Source: DATLSM01 sp035534175
GTDB taxonomy: Bacteria; Actinomycetota; Thermoleophilia; Solirubrobacterales; 70-9
Direction of reading: 5' to 3'
DNA: 35,988 nt
Assembly (NCBI GenBank): GCA_035534175.1
Contig: DATLSM010000076.1
Location: 1-35,988 of the forward strand
Shown here: piece after piece, positions 8,212-14,974 of the stretch
Position numbering within the stretch: position 1 is the stretch's first letter
Layout: every line of letters starts with the position of its first letter
Position numbers and translations under genes: made by a program
The notes under the pieces: model-generated
The model's database searches: none
What the model was told of the DNA's origin: nothing
The model's input: the letters and a program-made list of their open reading frames with translations, nothing else

Positions 8212-9427
8212 CGACGTAAGGGTCCTCGACCTAACCCGGCTCCTGCCCGGAGGCTTTTGCTCGCTGCTGCTCGCCGACCTCGGCGCCGAGGTGCTGAAGG
8301 TCGAGGACACCGGGATGGGCGACTACATTCGCTGGGCGCCGCCCTACTACGGCGGTGAGGAGCAGCAGGCGCTCGGCACCCGCTCGGCGCTCTACCTCTC
8401 GCTCAACCGGGGCAAGCGATCGATCCGGCTCGACCTCAAGAGCGAGGCGGGGCGGGAGGCGCTGCTGCGGCTGGTCGAGCGCTACGACGTCGTCCTCGAC
8501 GGCTTTCGCCCCGGCGTCCTTGACCGCCTGGGCGTGGGCTACGGGCGGATACGGGAGGCCAACCCGGCGATCGTCTTCTGCGCGATCACCGGCTATGGCC
8601 AGGACGGCCCCTACGCTCAGCGCGCCGGCCATGACATGAACTACCTGGGCCTGGTCGGGCTGCTCGGCCTGACCGGCGCCAGGGGCGGCCCACCGGTCCA
8701 ATCGGCCGGCCAGATCGCCGACCTCGGCGGCGGCGCCCTGATGGCTGCCTTCGGCGTGATGGCGGCCCTGCACGAGCGGCGTCGCTCCGGCGAGGGTCAG
8801 ATGGTCGACGTCTCGATGGCCGATGGCGCCCTCTCCTGGCTGGCGCTGGTCGCCGGCCGCTGGTTCTGCGACGGCGAGGTGCCGCGGCGCGGCGAGCAGC
8901 AGCTGGCCGGCGGACTGATCTGCTACCTGCCCTATGAGGTCGCCGACGGCTGGGTCAGCTGCGGCGCGCTGGAGCCGAAGTTCTGGGCCGCGCTCTGTAC
9001 CGGCGCCAGCCGCCCCGACCTGATCGAGAAGCAGTTCGAGGCGCCCGGATCAGACGCCTGGCGCGAGGTCGCGGGAATCTTCCGCGCCCGCACCCGAGCC
9101 GAATGGGAAGCCTTCAACCGGGAGCACGACTGCTGTATCGAGCCGATCCTCGATCTCGGGGAGGCACTCGGATCGGAGCTGGTGCGGGCGCGGCGGATGG
9201 TGGTCGAGATCGAGCAGCCGGAGCTGGGCACGGTCCGCCAGCTCGGCGTCCCGGTGAAGATGAGCCGCACGCCCGGCGACCCGACCCGACCGGCGCCGGC
9301 CCTGGGCGAGCACACCGAGGAGACCCTGGGAGAGGCCGGCTTCACCCCCGAGGAGATCGCGGCGATGATCGAGTCCGGCGCTGCCGCCGGCCCCGGTGGG
9401 GACCTCACCACCACCTTCGGCGTATGA
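8192..9427 (+). CDS. CaiB/BaiF family protein, alpha-methylacyl-CoA racemase-like
   Basis: The 411-residue protein starts with the class III CoA-transferase/racemase pattern VRVLDLTRLLPGGFCSLLLA, then LGAEVLKVED. H147 in GHDMNYLG and D177 in IADLGGG are 30 residues apart, the same spacing as the His126/Asp156 pair of the Mycobacterium tuberculosis alpha-methylacyl-CoA racemase, with the same flanking motifs. Racemization of a 2-methyl-branched acyl-CoA is therefore favoured over CoA transfer, though members of this superfamily are often misassigned. The GTG start at 8192 lies inside the BKACE gene (20-base overlap). The stop overlaps the MerR start (ATGA). A racemase next to isovaleryl-type dehydrogenases suits degradation of methyl-branched chains. 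Confidence 0.87.
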   Translation: MSDLPLSDVRVLDLTRLLPGGFCSLLLADLGAEVLKVEDTGMGDYIRWAPPYYGGEEQQALGTRSALYLSLNRGKRSIRLDLKSEAGREALLRLVERYDVVLDGFRPGVLDRLGVGYGRIREANPAIVFCAITGYGQDGPYAQRAGHDMNYLGLVGLLGLTGARGGPPVQSAGQIADLGGGALMAAFGVMAALHERRRSGEGQMVDVSMADGALSWLALVAGRWFCDGEVPRRGEQQLAGGLICYLPYEVADGWVSCGALEPKFWAALCTGASRPDLIEKQFEAPGSDAWREVAGIFRARTRAEWEAFNREHDCCIEPILDLGEALGSELVRARRMVVEIEQPELGTVRQLGVPVKMSRTPGDPTRPAPALGEHTEETLGEAGFTPEEIAAMIESGAAAGPGGDLTTTFGV

Positions 9428-10128
9428 GTGCGAACGGGGAGAGAGCCCTGCTGCGCATGGGGGAGCTGGCGCAGGCCTCCGGCGTCCCCGTCCCCACGAT
9501 CAAGCACTACCTGCGCGAGGGCCTGCTCCCAGAGCCGGTCAAGACCAGCCGCAACATGGCCTACTACGCGCCGGAGTACGTCGACCGGATCAAGCTGATC
9601 AAGCAGCTCCAGGAGGAGCGCTTCATGCCGCTGAAGGCGATCAAGTCGGTGCTCGATGAGGACCCCGAGCGGGCTCGCGCCATGGTGGCGCTGGAGGACC
9701 GCATCCTCGACCGCGCCCTGGCCGGCGAGCGCACGCGCACCAGCGCGGCCGAGGTCCGCGATGGCTACGGTGTTCCCCGGGAGGTGCTCGACCGTCTCGC
9801 CGAGCTCGGCGTGCTCAGCCCCAACAGCCGCGGCTACTCGCCCTCTGACGTGAAGATCATCGAGGCGATCAGCCGTTTCCGCGCCGGCGGATACGACGAG
9901 GAGATCGGCTTCACCGTCTATGACACGCTGCGCTACAAGAGCGCGATCGAGGAGCTGGTCCGCCAGGAGGTCGAGGTGGTGATGACCCGCCTGGCGGGGG
10001 AGGTCGAGCCCGAGCGGGTGGTCGAGATGCTCGAGGCCGGGGCCCAACCGCTGCAGGACCTAATCGCCGCCCTCCACACCAAGTTGATGGTCGCCGAGCT
10101 CGAGCGCCACCGGGCCAGTCGCGGCTAA
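9424..10128 (+). CDS. MerR-family transcriptional regulator
   Basis: This 234-residue protein has an N-terminal MerR winged helix: LLRMGELAQASGVPVPTIKH and then YLREGLLPEP (about 9-38). A helical region follows, then a second HTH-like segment at about 110-150 (YGVPREVLDRLAELGVL) and a helical C-terminus. There is no conserved cysteine cluster, so it is not a metal sensor of the classic type. In proteobacteria a MerR protein (LiuR) controls leucine/isovalerate genes, and the same logic fits here. It is the last gene of the operon, overlapping the racemase stop by 4 bases. Autoregulation of the divergent promoters at 4840-4949 is inference. Confidence 0.9.
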   Translation: MSANGERALLRMGELAQASGVPVPTIKHYLREGLLPEPVKTSRNMAYYAPEYVDRIKLIKQLQEERFMPLKAIKSVLDEDPERARAMVALEDRILDRALAGERTRTSAAEVRDGYGVPREVLDRLAELGVLSPNSRGYSPSDVKIIEAISRFRAGGYDEEIGFTVYDTLRYKSAIEELVRQEVEVVMTRLAGEVEPERVVEMLEAGAQPLQDLIAALHTKLMVAELERHRASRG

Positions 10129-10130
10129 CC

Positions 10131-10179
10131 GCCGAGGGACCGATTCGGCAGCCGCTGTCAGGCCCTCGGCCCAGCGGCT
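10131..10179 (+). other. Interleaved inverted repeats, possible pseudoknot or terminator
   Basis: Two 8-bp GC-rich inverted repeats interlock. GCCGAGGG at 10131-10138 pairs with CCCTCGGC at 10163-10170, and AGCCGCTG at 10150-10157 pairs with CAGCGGCT at 10172-10179. The arm order A-B-A'-B' can form an H-type pseudoknot or two mutually exclusive hairpins. It starts 2 bases after the merR stop and ends just before the SDR promoter. No T-run follows. Confidence 0.5.
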
Positions 10180-10189
10180 CTGTGGCGGG

Positions 10190-10195
10190 TAGCCT
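10190..10195 (+). promoter_or_regulatory. Probable -10 of the SDR gene (leaderless)
   Basis: TAGCCT fits TANNNT and ends 6 bases before the TTG start at 10202, with no SD between. No clear -35. Confidence 0.4.
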
Positions 10196-10201
10196 GGTGG
10201 C

Positions 10202-11044
10202 TTGAGGTCCGTCGCGGTCACCGGGGCATCTACGGGCATCGGCAGAGCGACGGCGCTGCGGCTCGACGCCGCCGGCTGGCGGGTCTTCGCCGGAGTTCGA
10301 CGTGATGCCGACGCCGAGGATCTGATCGCGGCAGGGTCGGATCGCCTGACCCCGCTGATGCTCGATGTCACCGACCCGGCGCAGATCGCGGCCGCCGGTC
10401 AGAGCATCGGTACGGAGCTCGACGGTGGCGGCCTCGACGGCCTCGTGAACAATGCCGGCGTTGCGATTCCCGGGCCGCTTGAGACGCTGCCGATCGAGGA
10501 GTTCCGCCGCCAGATCGAGGTCAATTTGGTCGGCCACGTGGCGGTCACGCAGGCGCTGCTCGGCCCGATCCGCGAGGCGCGCGGCCGCATCGTCTTCATC
10601 AGCTCGATCGGCGGCCGCGTCGCCTTTCCGCTCACCGGGGCCTACCACGCGTCCAAGTTCGGGGTCGAGGCCGTGGGCGACGTGTTTCGCCAGGAGCTGC
10701 GCCGCTGGGGGATCTCCGTCTCGATCGTCGAGCCGGGGTCGATCGACACCCCGATCTGGGCGCGGGCGCAGCGAGAGACGGAGGAGATCGGCGGCCGCGC
10801 GATCTCGCGCCAGGATGAGCTCTACGGCCGGGCGATTGTCAGCTACCGCAAGGCCCTCGGGCGGCTCGCCGCGCGCGGAATCGCCCCGGAGAAGGTGGCC
10901 GCGGCGGTTGAGCACGCGCTCCAAGCGAGCCGCCCGCGCAGCCGCTACCTGGTCGGATTCGACGCCAAGTGTCAGGCGCGGCTGAAGCCCATCGTCCCGA
11001 CCCCGGTGTTCGACTGGGTGGTGGCCCGGGCGATGGGTCTTTGA
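10202..11044 (+). CDS. Short-chain dehydrogenase/reductase (SDR)
   Basis: This 280-residue classical SDR has TGASTGIG at 7-14 (nucleotide-binding glycine motif), NNAG at 83-86, a serine pair at about 134-135, and catalytic Y148/K152 in YHASK. It oxidises or reduces a hydroxyl/carbonyl using NAD(P). The substrate is unknown; retinol- or steroid-type members share this layout. The C-terminus carries about 30 residues beyond the Rossmann core, ending with a hydrophobic segment (FDWVVARAMGL). The TTG start at 10202 is chosen because the glycine motif starts right after it and a -10-like hexamer lies 6 bases upstream. It is probably a single-gene transcript between two regulator operons. Confidence 0.9.
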   Translation: MRSVAVTGASTGIGRATALRLDAAGWRVFAGVRRDADAEDLIAAGSDRLTPLMLDVTDPAQIAAAGQSIGTELDGGGLDGLVNNAGVAIPGPLETLPIEEFRRQIEVNLVGHVAVTQALLGPIREARGRIVFISSIGGRVAFPLTGAYHASKFGVEAVGDVFRQELRRWGISVSIVEPGSIDTPIWARAQRETEEIGGRAISRQDELYGRAIVSYRKALGRLAARGIAPEKVAAAVEHALQASRPRSRYLVGFDAKCQARLKPIVPTPVFDWVVARAMGL

Positions 11045-11068
11045 CCGGGCGCGGTCGGCGCCTGCTCC

Positions 11069-11101
11069 TATACTGGCGCGAAGCCGATTGACTGGTCAAT
11101 C
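11069..11101 (+). promoter_or_regulatory. Promoter with TetR-type palindromic operator
   Basis: A good -10, TATACT, lies at 11069-11074. Eleven bases later is a perfect palindrome, GATTGACTGGTCAATC (11086-11101, arms of 7 around TG), which would cover the transcription start. A TTGACC at 11041-11046 is 22 bases from the -10, too far for a standard -35. The operon it serves ends with a TetR gene, so autorepression is likely. Confidence 0.6.
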
Positions 11102-11140
11102 AGCCAGCGGCGGCGACTCCCGAGCGACAAGAGGAAGCGT

Positions 11141-11968
11141 TTGCGCGCAGCGGCCGTACAGCTCAACTCGACCGGAGACAAGGGCCGGAACCTGGAGGCC
11201 GCCGAGCGGCTGGTGCGCGCCGCGGCGGCCGACGGCGCCCGGCTCGTCGCCCTGCCGGAGAAGTGGAACCTGCTGGCCGGGGGCGAGGGGCTTCTGGCCG
11301 GTGCCGAGCCACTCGACGGCCCCTCGCTGAGCGCCGCCCGCGGCTGGGCGCGCGAGCTGGGCGTTCACCTGCTCGCCGGCAGCATCTCGGAGCAAAGTAC
11401 GGAGAAGGCGTTCAACACCTCGGTGCTGATCGGGCCCGGCGGTGAGGATCTAGCCGTCTACCGCAAGATCCACATGTTCGACGTCGACCTGGACGGTGTC
11501 TCCTACCGTGAGTCAGACCACCAGGAGCCCGGCGCCGAGATCGTCACCGCCTCGATCGGCGCGCTGCGCATCGGGCTGAGCGTCTGCTATGACCTGCGCT
11601 TCCCCGAGCTGTACCGGATCCTCGCGCTGCGAGGGGCCCGCCTTCTGGCGGTGCCCTCGGCCTTCACGCGGGCCACCGGACGCGATCACTGGGAGGTGCT
11701 GCTGCGGGCACGGGCGATCGAGAACCAGGCCTTTGTCCTCGCCCCAAATCAGGTCGGCGAGGCCCCATCGCACCCGAGTTCCTACGGGCACTCGGCGATC
11801 ATCGACCCCTGGGGCACGGTGCTGGCCATGGCCTCCGGCGGCGAGGGCTTCGTCGCCGCCGACCTCGACCTCGCCGGGCAGGACCGGGTTCGCGAGTCGC
11901 TGCCCTCACTTGCCAACCGCCGCCCGGAGGCCTATTCCTGGCCGCAACCGGCGGGGATGCACGCCTGA
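11141..11968 (+). CDS. Nit1/Nit2-type carbon-nitrogen hydrolase (omega-amidase-like)
   Basis: This 275-residue nitrilase-superfamily enzyme has its full Glu-Lys-Cys triad: E40 (ALPEKWN), K109 (YRKIHMFDVD) and C149 (SVCYDLRFPE). The flanking sequences match the Nit1/Nit2 branch, whose members hydrolyse deaminated glutathione or omega-amides of keto acids rather than nitriles. Length is typical. The TTG start at 11141 follows GAGGAAG by a few bases. The stop overlaps the ATG of the TetR gene (TGATG), so the two are translated together. The substrate is inference from the branch; actinobacteria using mycothiol rather than glutathione would need a different amide. Confidence 0.9.
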   Translation: MRAAAVQLNSTGDKGRNLEAAERLVRAAAADGARLVALPEKWNLLAGGEGLLAGAEPLDGPSLSAARGWARELGVHLLAGSISEQSTEKAFNTSVLIGPGGEDLAVYRKIHMFDVDLDGVSYRESDHQEPGAEIVTASIGALRIGLSVCYDLRFPELYRILALRGARLLAVPSAFTRATGRDHWEVLLRARAIENQAFVLAPNQVGEAPSHPSSYGHSAIIDPWGTVLAMASGGEGFVAADLDLAGQDRVRESLPSLANRRPEAYSWPQPAGMHA

Positions 11969-12567
11969 TGGCCAAGGCCCCGCCGGTCGACAAGCGCCGC
12001 CAGATTCTCGATGCGGCGATCCGCGTCTTCGCCCGCCAAGGCTTCCACTCTACGCGCGTCTCCGACATCGCCGATGAGGCCGGCGTCGCCTACGGGCTGG
12101 TCTACCACTACTTCCGATCCAAGGACGAGGTGCTGAACGAGCTTTTCAGCGAGCGCTGGTCGCTGCTGCTGGCGGCGATCGAGGAGACCGACCACGGCGA
12201 GCAGACTCCGCGGGCCAAGCTGGAGGCGGTTGCCGCTTTCATCGTCGACTCATACCGCCACGACCCCGAGCTGATGAAGGTGATCATCGTCGAGGTGACC
12301 CGCGCCGCCAACTCGTTCGGCCGCACCCACCTGCCGGAGATCCGGCGTGCCTACGAGTCGATCGCCAAGATCGTCGCCGAGGGGCAGGCGGCGGGCGCCT
12401 TCCGTCGCGACATCGACCCGATCTTCGCCTCGATGTCGTTCTACGGAGCGATTGAGCAGCTGCTCTCGGGCTGGATCTTCGAAGTGATCCCAGCCGCCGA
12501 GACCGACTTCGACCAGGCGAAGGAGCTGGTCGTGGCGACGATCTGCGACGGCCTCGAGCCTCGATAG
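11968..12567 (+). CDS. TetR-family transcriptional regulator
   Basis: This is a 199-residue TetR regulator. The N-terminal HTH lies at about 17-56 with the standard pattern GFHSTRVSDIADEAGVA followed by YHYFRSKDEVLNELF. The C-terminal helical ligand domain is of the type seen in regulators of fatty-acid metabolism. The ATG overlaps the amidase stop, so it is the second gene of a two-gene operon whose promoter carries the palindrome at 11086-11101. It probably represses that promoter. Whether it also acts on the acyl-CoA island upstream is unknown. Confidence 0.93.
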   Translation: MAKAPPVDKRRQILDAAIRVFARQGFHSTRVSDIADEAGVAYGLVYHYFRSKDEVLNELFSERWSLLLAAIEETDHGEQTPRAKLEAVAAFIVDSYRHDPELMKVIIVEVTRAANSFGRTHLPEIRRAYESIAKIVAEGQAAGAFRRDIDPIFASMSFYGAIEQLLSGWIFEVIPAAETDFDQAKELVVATICDGLEPR

Positions 12568-12568
12568 G

Positions 12569-12574
12569 TAAGGT
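12569..12574 (+). promoter_or_regulatory. Possible -10 for the 44-aa ORF (leaderless)
   Basis: TAAGGT fits TANNNT and ends 8 bases before the ATG at 12583. It follows the tetR stop directly. Confidence 0.35.
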
Positions 12575-12582
12575 CGGCGTCG

Positions 12583-12717
12583 ATGGAGAACGACATCATC
12601 AAGAGACTCGCCTGGAGCGGCCTGCTTGCCGCCAGCAGCGCCCTCGCCAGCGCCCTCGCCGCAAGGATCGCGGCGGTTGCCTGGCGTCGCGTCGTGGGCG
12701 AGGAGCCACCGGAGTAG
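12583..12717 (+). CDS. 44-residue DUF4235-like membrane peptide
   Basis: This small ORF has an ATG at 12583 and a TAG at 12715-12717. It encodes an N-terminal amphipathic start (MENDIIKRLAW), one Ala/Leu-rich hydrophobic segment at about 11-33, and a tail AWRRVVGEEPPE. The WRRV-GEEPP tail is characteristic of actinobacterial DUF4235 proteins, which commonly sit beside Holin-X and DUF3618 genes, exactly the context here. It is shorter than most members, with one membrane span rather than a longer helical pair. The first gene of a three-gene set; the gap to the next start is 11 bases. Function unknown. Confidence 0.65.
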   Translation: MENDIIKRLAWSGLLAASSALASALAARIAAVAWRRVVGEEPPE

Positions 12718-12728
12718 GTCTGCCGGCA

Positions 12729-13157
12729 ATGCCAGAGCCGACCGCGACGCCCCCTCCGGAGACCGGCGAGAAGTCGGTCGCCGAGCTGATCTTCGACGTC
12801 TCGGAAAAGACCTCCTCCCTGATCCGCGAGGAGATCGAGCTCGCCAAGGCGGAGATCTCCGAGAAGGTCGGCAAGCTCCTCCGCGGCTCCGCCGTCGGGG
12901 CGGCAGCCGGAGCATTTGCCTTCCTCGCGCTGATCTTGGTCATGGAGGGGATCGCCTGGCTGCTGAACGAAGAGGTGTTCGAAGGCAAGACCTGGCCTGG
13001 CTTCTTCGTCGAGGCAGCCATCTTCCTGCTGATCGCCGCCGCGGCGGGATTCTTCGCCTACCGCTCGGTCCGGGCCGGGGCGCCGCCAATGCCCGAGCAG
13101 GCGATCGAGGAGGCGAAGCTGACCAGGGCGATGCTGGAAAGGGAGAACACGGGATGA
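12729..13157 (+). CDS. Holin-X/DUF1469-type membrane protein
   Basis: The 142-residue protein resembles the putative actinobacterial Holin-X family (PF07332). It has a Pro-rich N-terminus and an amphipathic charged helix (LIREEIELAKAEISEKVGKL, about 35-54). Two transmembrane hairpins follow at about 57-80 and 95-115, then a charged cytoplasmic tail. Despite the family name there is no phage context here; family members are common chromosomal proteins of unknown role. The ATG at 12729 lacks a strong SD. The stop overlaps the DUF3618 start (ATGA). Confidence 0.85.
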   Translation: MPEPTATPPPETGEKSVAELIFDVSEKTSSLIREEIELAKAEISEKVGKLLRGSAVGAAAGAFAFLALILVMEGIAWLLNEEVFEGKTWPGFFVEAAIFLLIAAAAGFFAYRSVRAGAPPMPEQAIEEAKLTRAMLERENTG

Positions 13158-13405
13158 GCGAGCATCCCGAACCCGCCCGTCCCCCCACGGTCGGCATCCC
13201 AGGCCGCTCCGCGGCGGAGATCCGCCGCGACATCGACGCCAACCGTCAGGATCTCGGCCGCTCGGTCGAAGCGCTGCGCGGGCGGGTCACAGAGCTGACC
13301 GACTGGCGCCGCCAGGTTCGCGAGCATAGGCGGGAGCTCGCCGTCGGCGCCGCGGTCGTCGGCTTTGCCCTGGGCGGGTTTCTGGCCCTTCGCCGCCGCC
13401 GCTGA
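13154..13405 (+). CDS. DUF3618 family protein
   Basis: This 83-residue protein has the hallmark DUF3618 N-terminal helix, RSAAEIRRDIDANRQDLGRS, followed by VEALRGRVTELTDWRRQVREH. It ends in a single transmembrane segment (VGAAVVGFALGGFLAL) and a polyarginine tail. DUF3618 proteins usually accompany Holin-X proteins and may form a membrane-associated helical assembly, but the role is unknown. It overlaps the Holin-X stop by 4 bases and ends 12 bases before the convergent DegV stop. Confidence 0.85.
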   Translation: MSEHPEPARPPTVGIPGRSAAEIRRDIDANRQDLGRSVEALRGRVTELTDWRRQVREHRRELAVGAAVVGFALGGFLALRRRR

Positions 13406-13425
13406 GCGACCCAGGCGTCAGGCGG
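13396..13425. terminator. Hairpin between convergent DUF3618 and degV stops
   Basis: CCGCC (13396-13400) plus TGA (13403-13405) pairs with TCA (13418-13420) plus GGCGG (13421-13425), with a 2-base bulge. Both stop codons lie in the stem, as at 2245-2264. There is no T-run, so terminator function is tentative. Confidence 0.3.
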
Positions 13426-14326
13426 TTTGGCCCAGGACCGACCTGGAGACGCTGCCGACCCCGAGCAGGCCGGGGCCGACGTGGGCGCCGATCACCGGCC
13501 CGACCTCCGAAATGAAGACGGGCTCGCCGCTGAAGATCTCGCGGCAGTCATCCGCCAGCGAGGCGGCCGCCTCGGGGTCCTGGATGTGCTGGATGACCCA
13601 CGCGTCGAGCCCCTGGTCGTGGCGCTGGCGGGCGTAACCACGCAGCCGCTCGATCGAACGCGCCCGGGTCCGCACCCGCTCCACAGGCGTGATCTCCTCC
13701 TCCAAGGTGAGGATCGGCTTGATCTTCAGAGCGCTGCCGATCCAGGCGCGGGCGCCGCCGATCCGGCCACCGCGGCGAAGGTACTCGAGGGTGTCGATCG
13801 CGAACCACATCTTCAGCTCCTCGCGCGCTTGCCGGGCGCGGGCGAGGACCTCTTCACCGTCGCCACCAGCGGCCGCTGCCGCGGCGGCCGCGACCACCGA
13901 GAACCCCATCCCGCCACAGGCCGAGCGCGAGTCGAAGACGTGGATCCGCTCGCCCCCCCTGCCCTCGGCGACCAGCCGCTCGCGCGCCTGGCCGGCGGCC
14001 TCGAAGGTCCCGCTGATTCCGGAGGAGATGTGGATCGACACGATTTCCCTCCCCCGGTCGAGCAGCGGCTCATAGACGGCGGCGAAGTCCCCGATTGAGG
14101 GCTGCGAGGTCGTCGCCCCACTCTCGGAGGCCCGGAGGCGCTCGTAGAACCCGGCGTAGTCGGATATCTCCGACTCCCTCTCCTGCTGGCCGTCGACTGA
14201 GACGTAGAGGCTGATTCGCTGGATGCCCAACTCAGCGACGAGCGCGTCGGGCAGGTAGGCCGTCGTGTCGCAGACGACGGCGGTCTGAGAACTGGGGTTC
14301 AAGGCGGACAAGTCTGTCAGAAGCAA
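13418..14326 (-). CDS. DegV-family fatty acid-binding protein
   Basis: This protein has about 302 residues and shows the DegV pattern: AVVCDTTAYLPDALVAELGI near the N-terminus (a first strand with a DTT variant of the usual DS-T), TSQPSIGDF (about 95), IHISSGISGTFEAAGQAR (about 117-134) and RGGRIGGARAWIGSALKIKP (about 209-228). Family members bind a fatty acid in a two-domain fold; in Firmicutes they are FakB partners of the FakA kinase, which is not seen here. The start is unclear: TTG at 14326 opens the frame, with other TTGs at 14311 and 14302, none with an SD. A structured leader with its own well-placed SD lies upstream (14378-14540). Confidence 0.88.
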   Translation of the reverse strand: MLLTDLSALNPSSQTAVVCDTTAYLPDALVAELGIQRISLYVSVDGQQERESEISDYAGFYERLRASESGATTSQPSIGDFAAVYEPLLDRGREIVSIHISSGISGTFEAAGQARERLVAEGRGGERIHVFDSRSACGGMGFSVVAAAAAAAAGGDGEEVLARARQAREELKMWFAIDTLEYLRRGGRIGGARAWIGSALKIKPILTLEEEITPVERVRTRARSIERLRGYARQRHDQGLDAWVIQHIQDPEAAASLADDCREIFSGEPVFISEVGPVIGAHVGPGLLGVGSVSRSVLGQTA

Positions 14327-14629
14327 GCGCAGGGCCGGAGGCGGAGCCGAGCGAGGCGCGGCCGATGATTTGGCCTGTCAGTCTGCCCTCCTTGCGGTTT
14401 GGCTCTCGGCGCCTGAGCGGTCGGACACAACCGACCTCCTTTATCGTCGCTTGTGGGCCTGGTTGCCCGCTGCCCACAGGGCCGTTCAATGCCTTGCAGG
14501 GACAACAGGTGCCGTCTAGCAACGCTTGGAAGCCAGGCTAAGAGCGCCCGCGACGGATTCCTATGGATTCAGTGGAAATTGACCAGGGACTGAGACACGG
14601 GCGTCGCTCACCGAGCCAACCTCGCCGCC
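14327..14629 (-). other. Long structured intergenic region upstream of degV
   Basis: This 303-base stretch holds no convincing full-length gene. On the minus strand, from upstream to downstream, it has a -10-like TAGCCT (14540-14535). Next comes a 7-bp hairpin with a 13-base loop (TGTGGGC 14452-14458 with GCCCACA 14472-14478). Then follow the SD, hairpin and 16-codon ORF described above. A second purine-rich AAGGAGGG lies inside that ORF. On the plus strand a 25-codon ATG frame (14563-14640) overlaps the start of the next gene but has no other support. I compared it with tmRNA, SRP RNA, RNase P and known riboswitches by eye and saw no match. Confidence 0.4.
14378..14428 (-). CDS. Possible 16-codon leader peptide upstream of degV
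   Basis: AAAGGAGGT (14442-14434 on the minus strand) is the best SD in the region and sits 6 bases before GTG at 14428. The GTG opens a 16-codon frame (MSDRSGAESQTARRAD) ending in TGA at 14380-14378, 51 bases before the degV frame opens. The GTG lies in the 6-base loop of a hairpin whose stem (GGTCGG at 14419-14424 with CCGACC at 14431-14436) takes in two G of the SD. It has no obvious stalling codon run. It may be a leader peptide or chance. Confidence 0.35.
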   Translation of the reverse strand: MSDRSGAESQTARRAD

Positions 14630-14905
14630 GTGGCGGATGAAGTCAGAGGCGAACTCGCCCGCAAGATCCAAGAGCGGGAAGGCCAAACCAAAGCGCTGAT
14701 CGAGCTGCCAACCGATCCGGTTTCCAAGGCTCAAAGCGAGGAAAGAGATCGTCAAGCGGGGATGCGAGTACCCGCAGCTCTTATTTGGACCGTAGCCATA
14801 ATGGTCGGGCTTGCCACGAATTCGGTCCCGCTCGGCATCGCTGCGATGGTAGTCGGGTCTCTCCTCTTAAAAGTCTCCATTGCCGTGCGGCGAGCCGGGT
14901 CGTGA
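14630..14905 (+). CDS. Small orphan membrane protein
   Basis: The reading frame encodes 91 residues. The first half is highly charged and helical (EVRGELARKIQEREGQTKAL); the second half has two hydrophobic segments (about 47-63 and 66-82) and a basic end (VRRAG). GTG at 14630 has no SD. ATG at 14762 after AAGCGGGG would give a 47-residue protein with only the membrane hairpin. Codon use is less GC-biased at third positions than in the neighbours, so it could be recently acquired or fast evolving. No family recognised. The opposite-strand frame in the same place has no better support. Confidence 0.45.
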   Translation: MADEVRGELARKIQEREGQTKALIELPTDPVSKAQSEERDRQAGMRVPAALIWTVAIMVGLATNSVPLGIAAMVVGSLLLKVSIAVRRAGS

Positions 14906-14961
14906 CGGCCTTCAGGGCGCTCTTGATTCAAGCCGACCCACTGCCCGCCTGATATGGGGGC

Positions 14962-14967
14962 TACACT
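14962..14967 (+). promoter_or_regulatory. Probable -10 of the Fe-S carrier gene (leaderless)
   Basis: TACACT fits TANNNT and ends 7 bases before GTG at 14975. This spacing favours a leaderless start at 14975 over the in-frame ATG at 14954, which would lie upstream of the transcript start. Confidence 0.45.
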
Positions 14968-14974
14968 TTGTGAA

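Noticed and set aside
12729..13157. Prophage remnant because of the Holin-X family name
   Set aside because: No other phage gene is nearby, and this family is a normal chromosomal companion of DUF3618 in actinobacteria.
14330..14540. Known structural RNA (tmRNA, SRP RNA, RNase P, 6S) before degV
   Set aside because: Hairpins are present but none of the conserved cores of these RNAs could be matched by eye.
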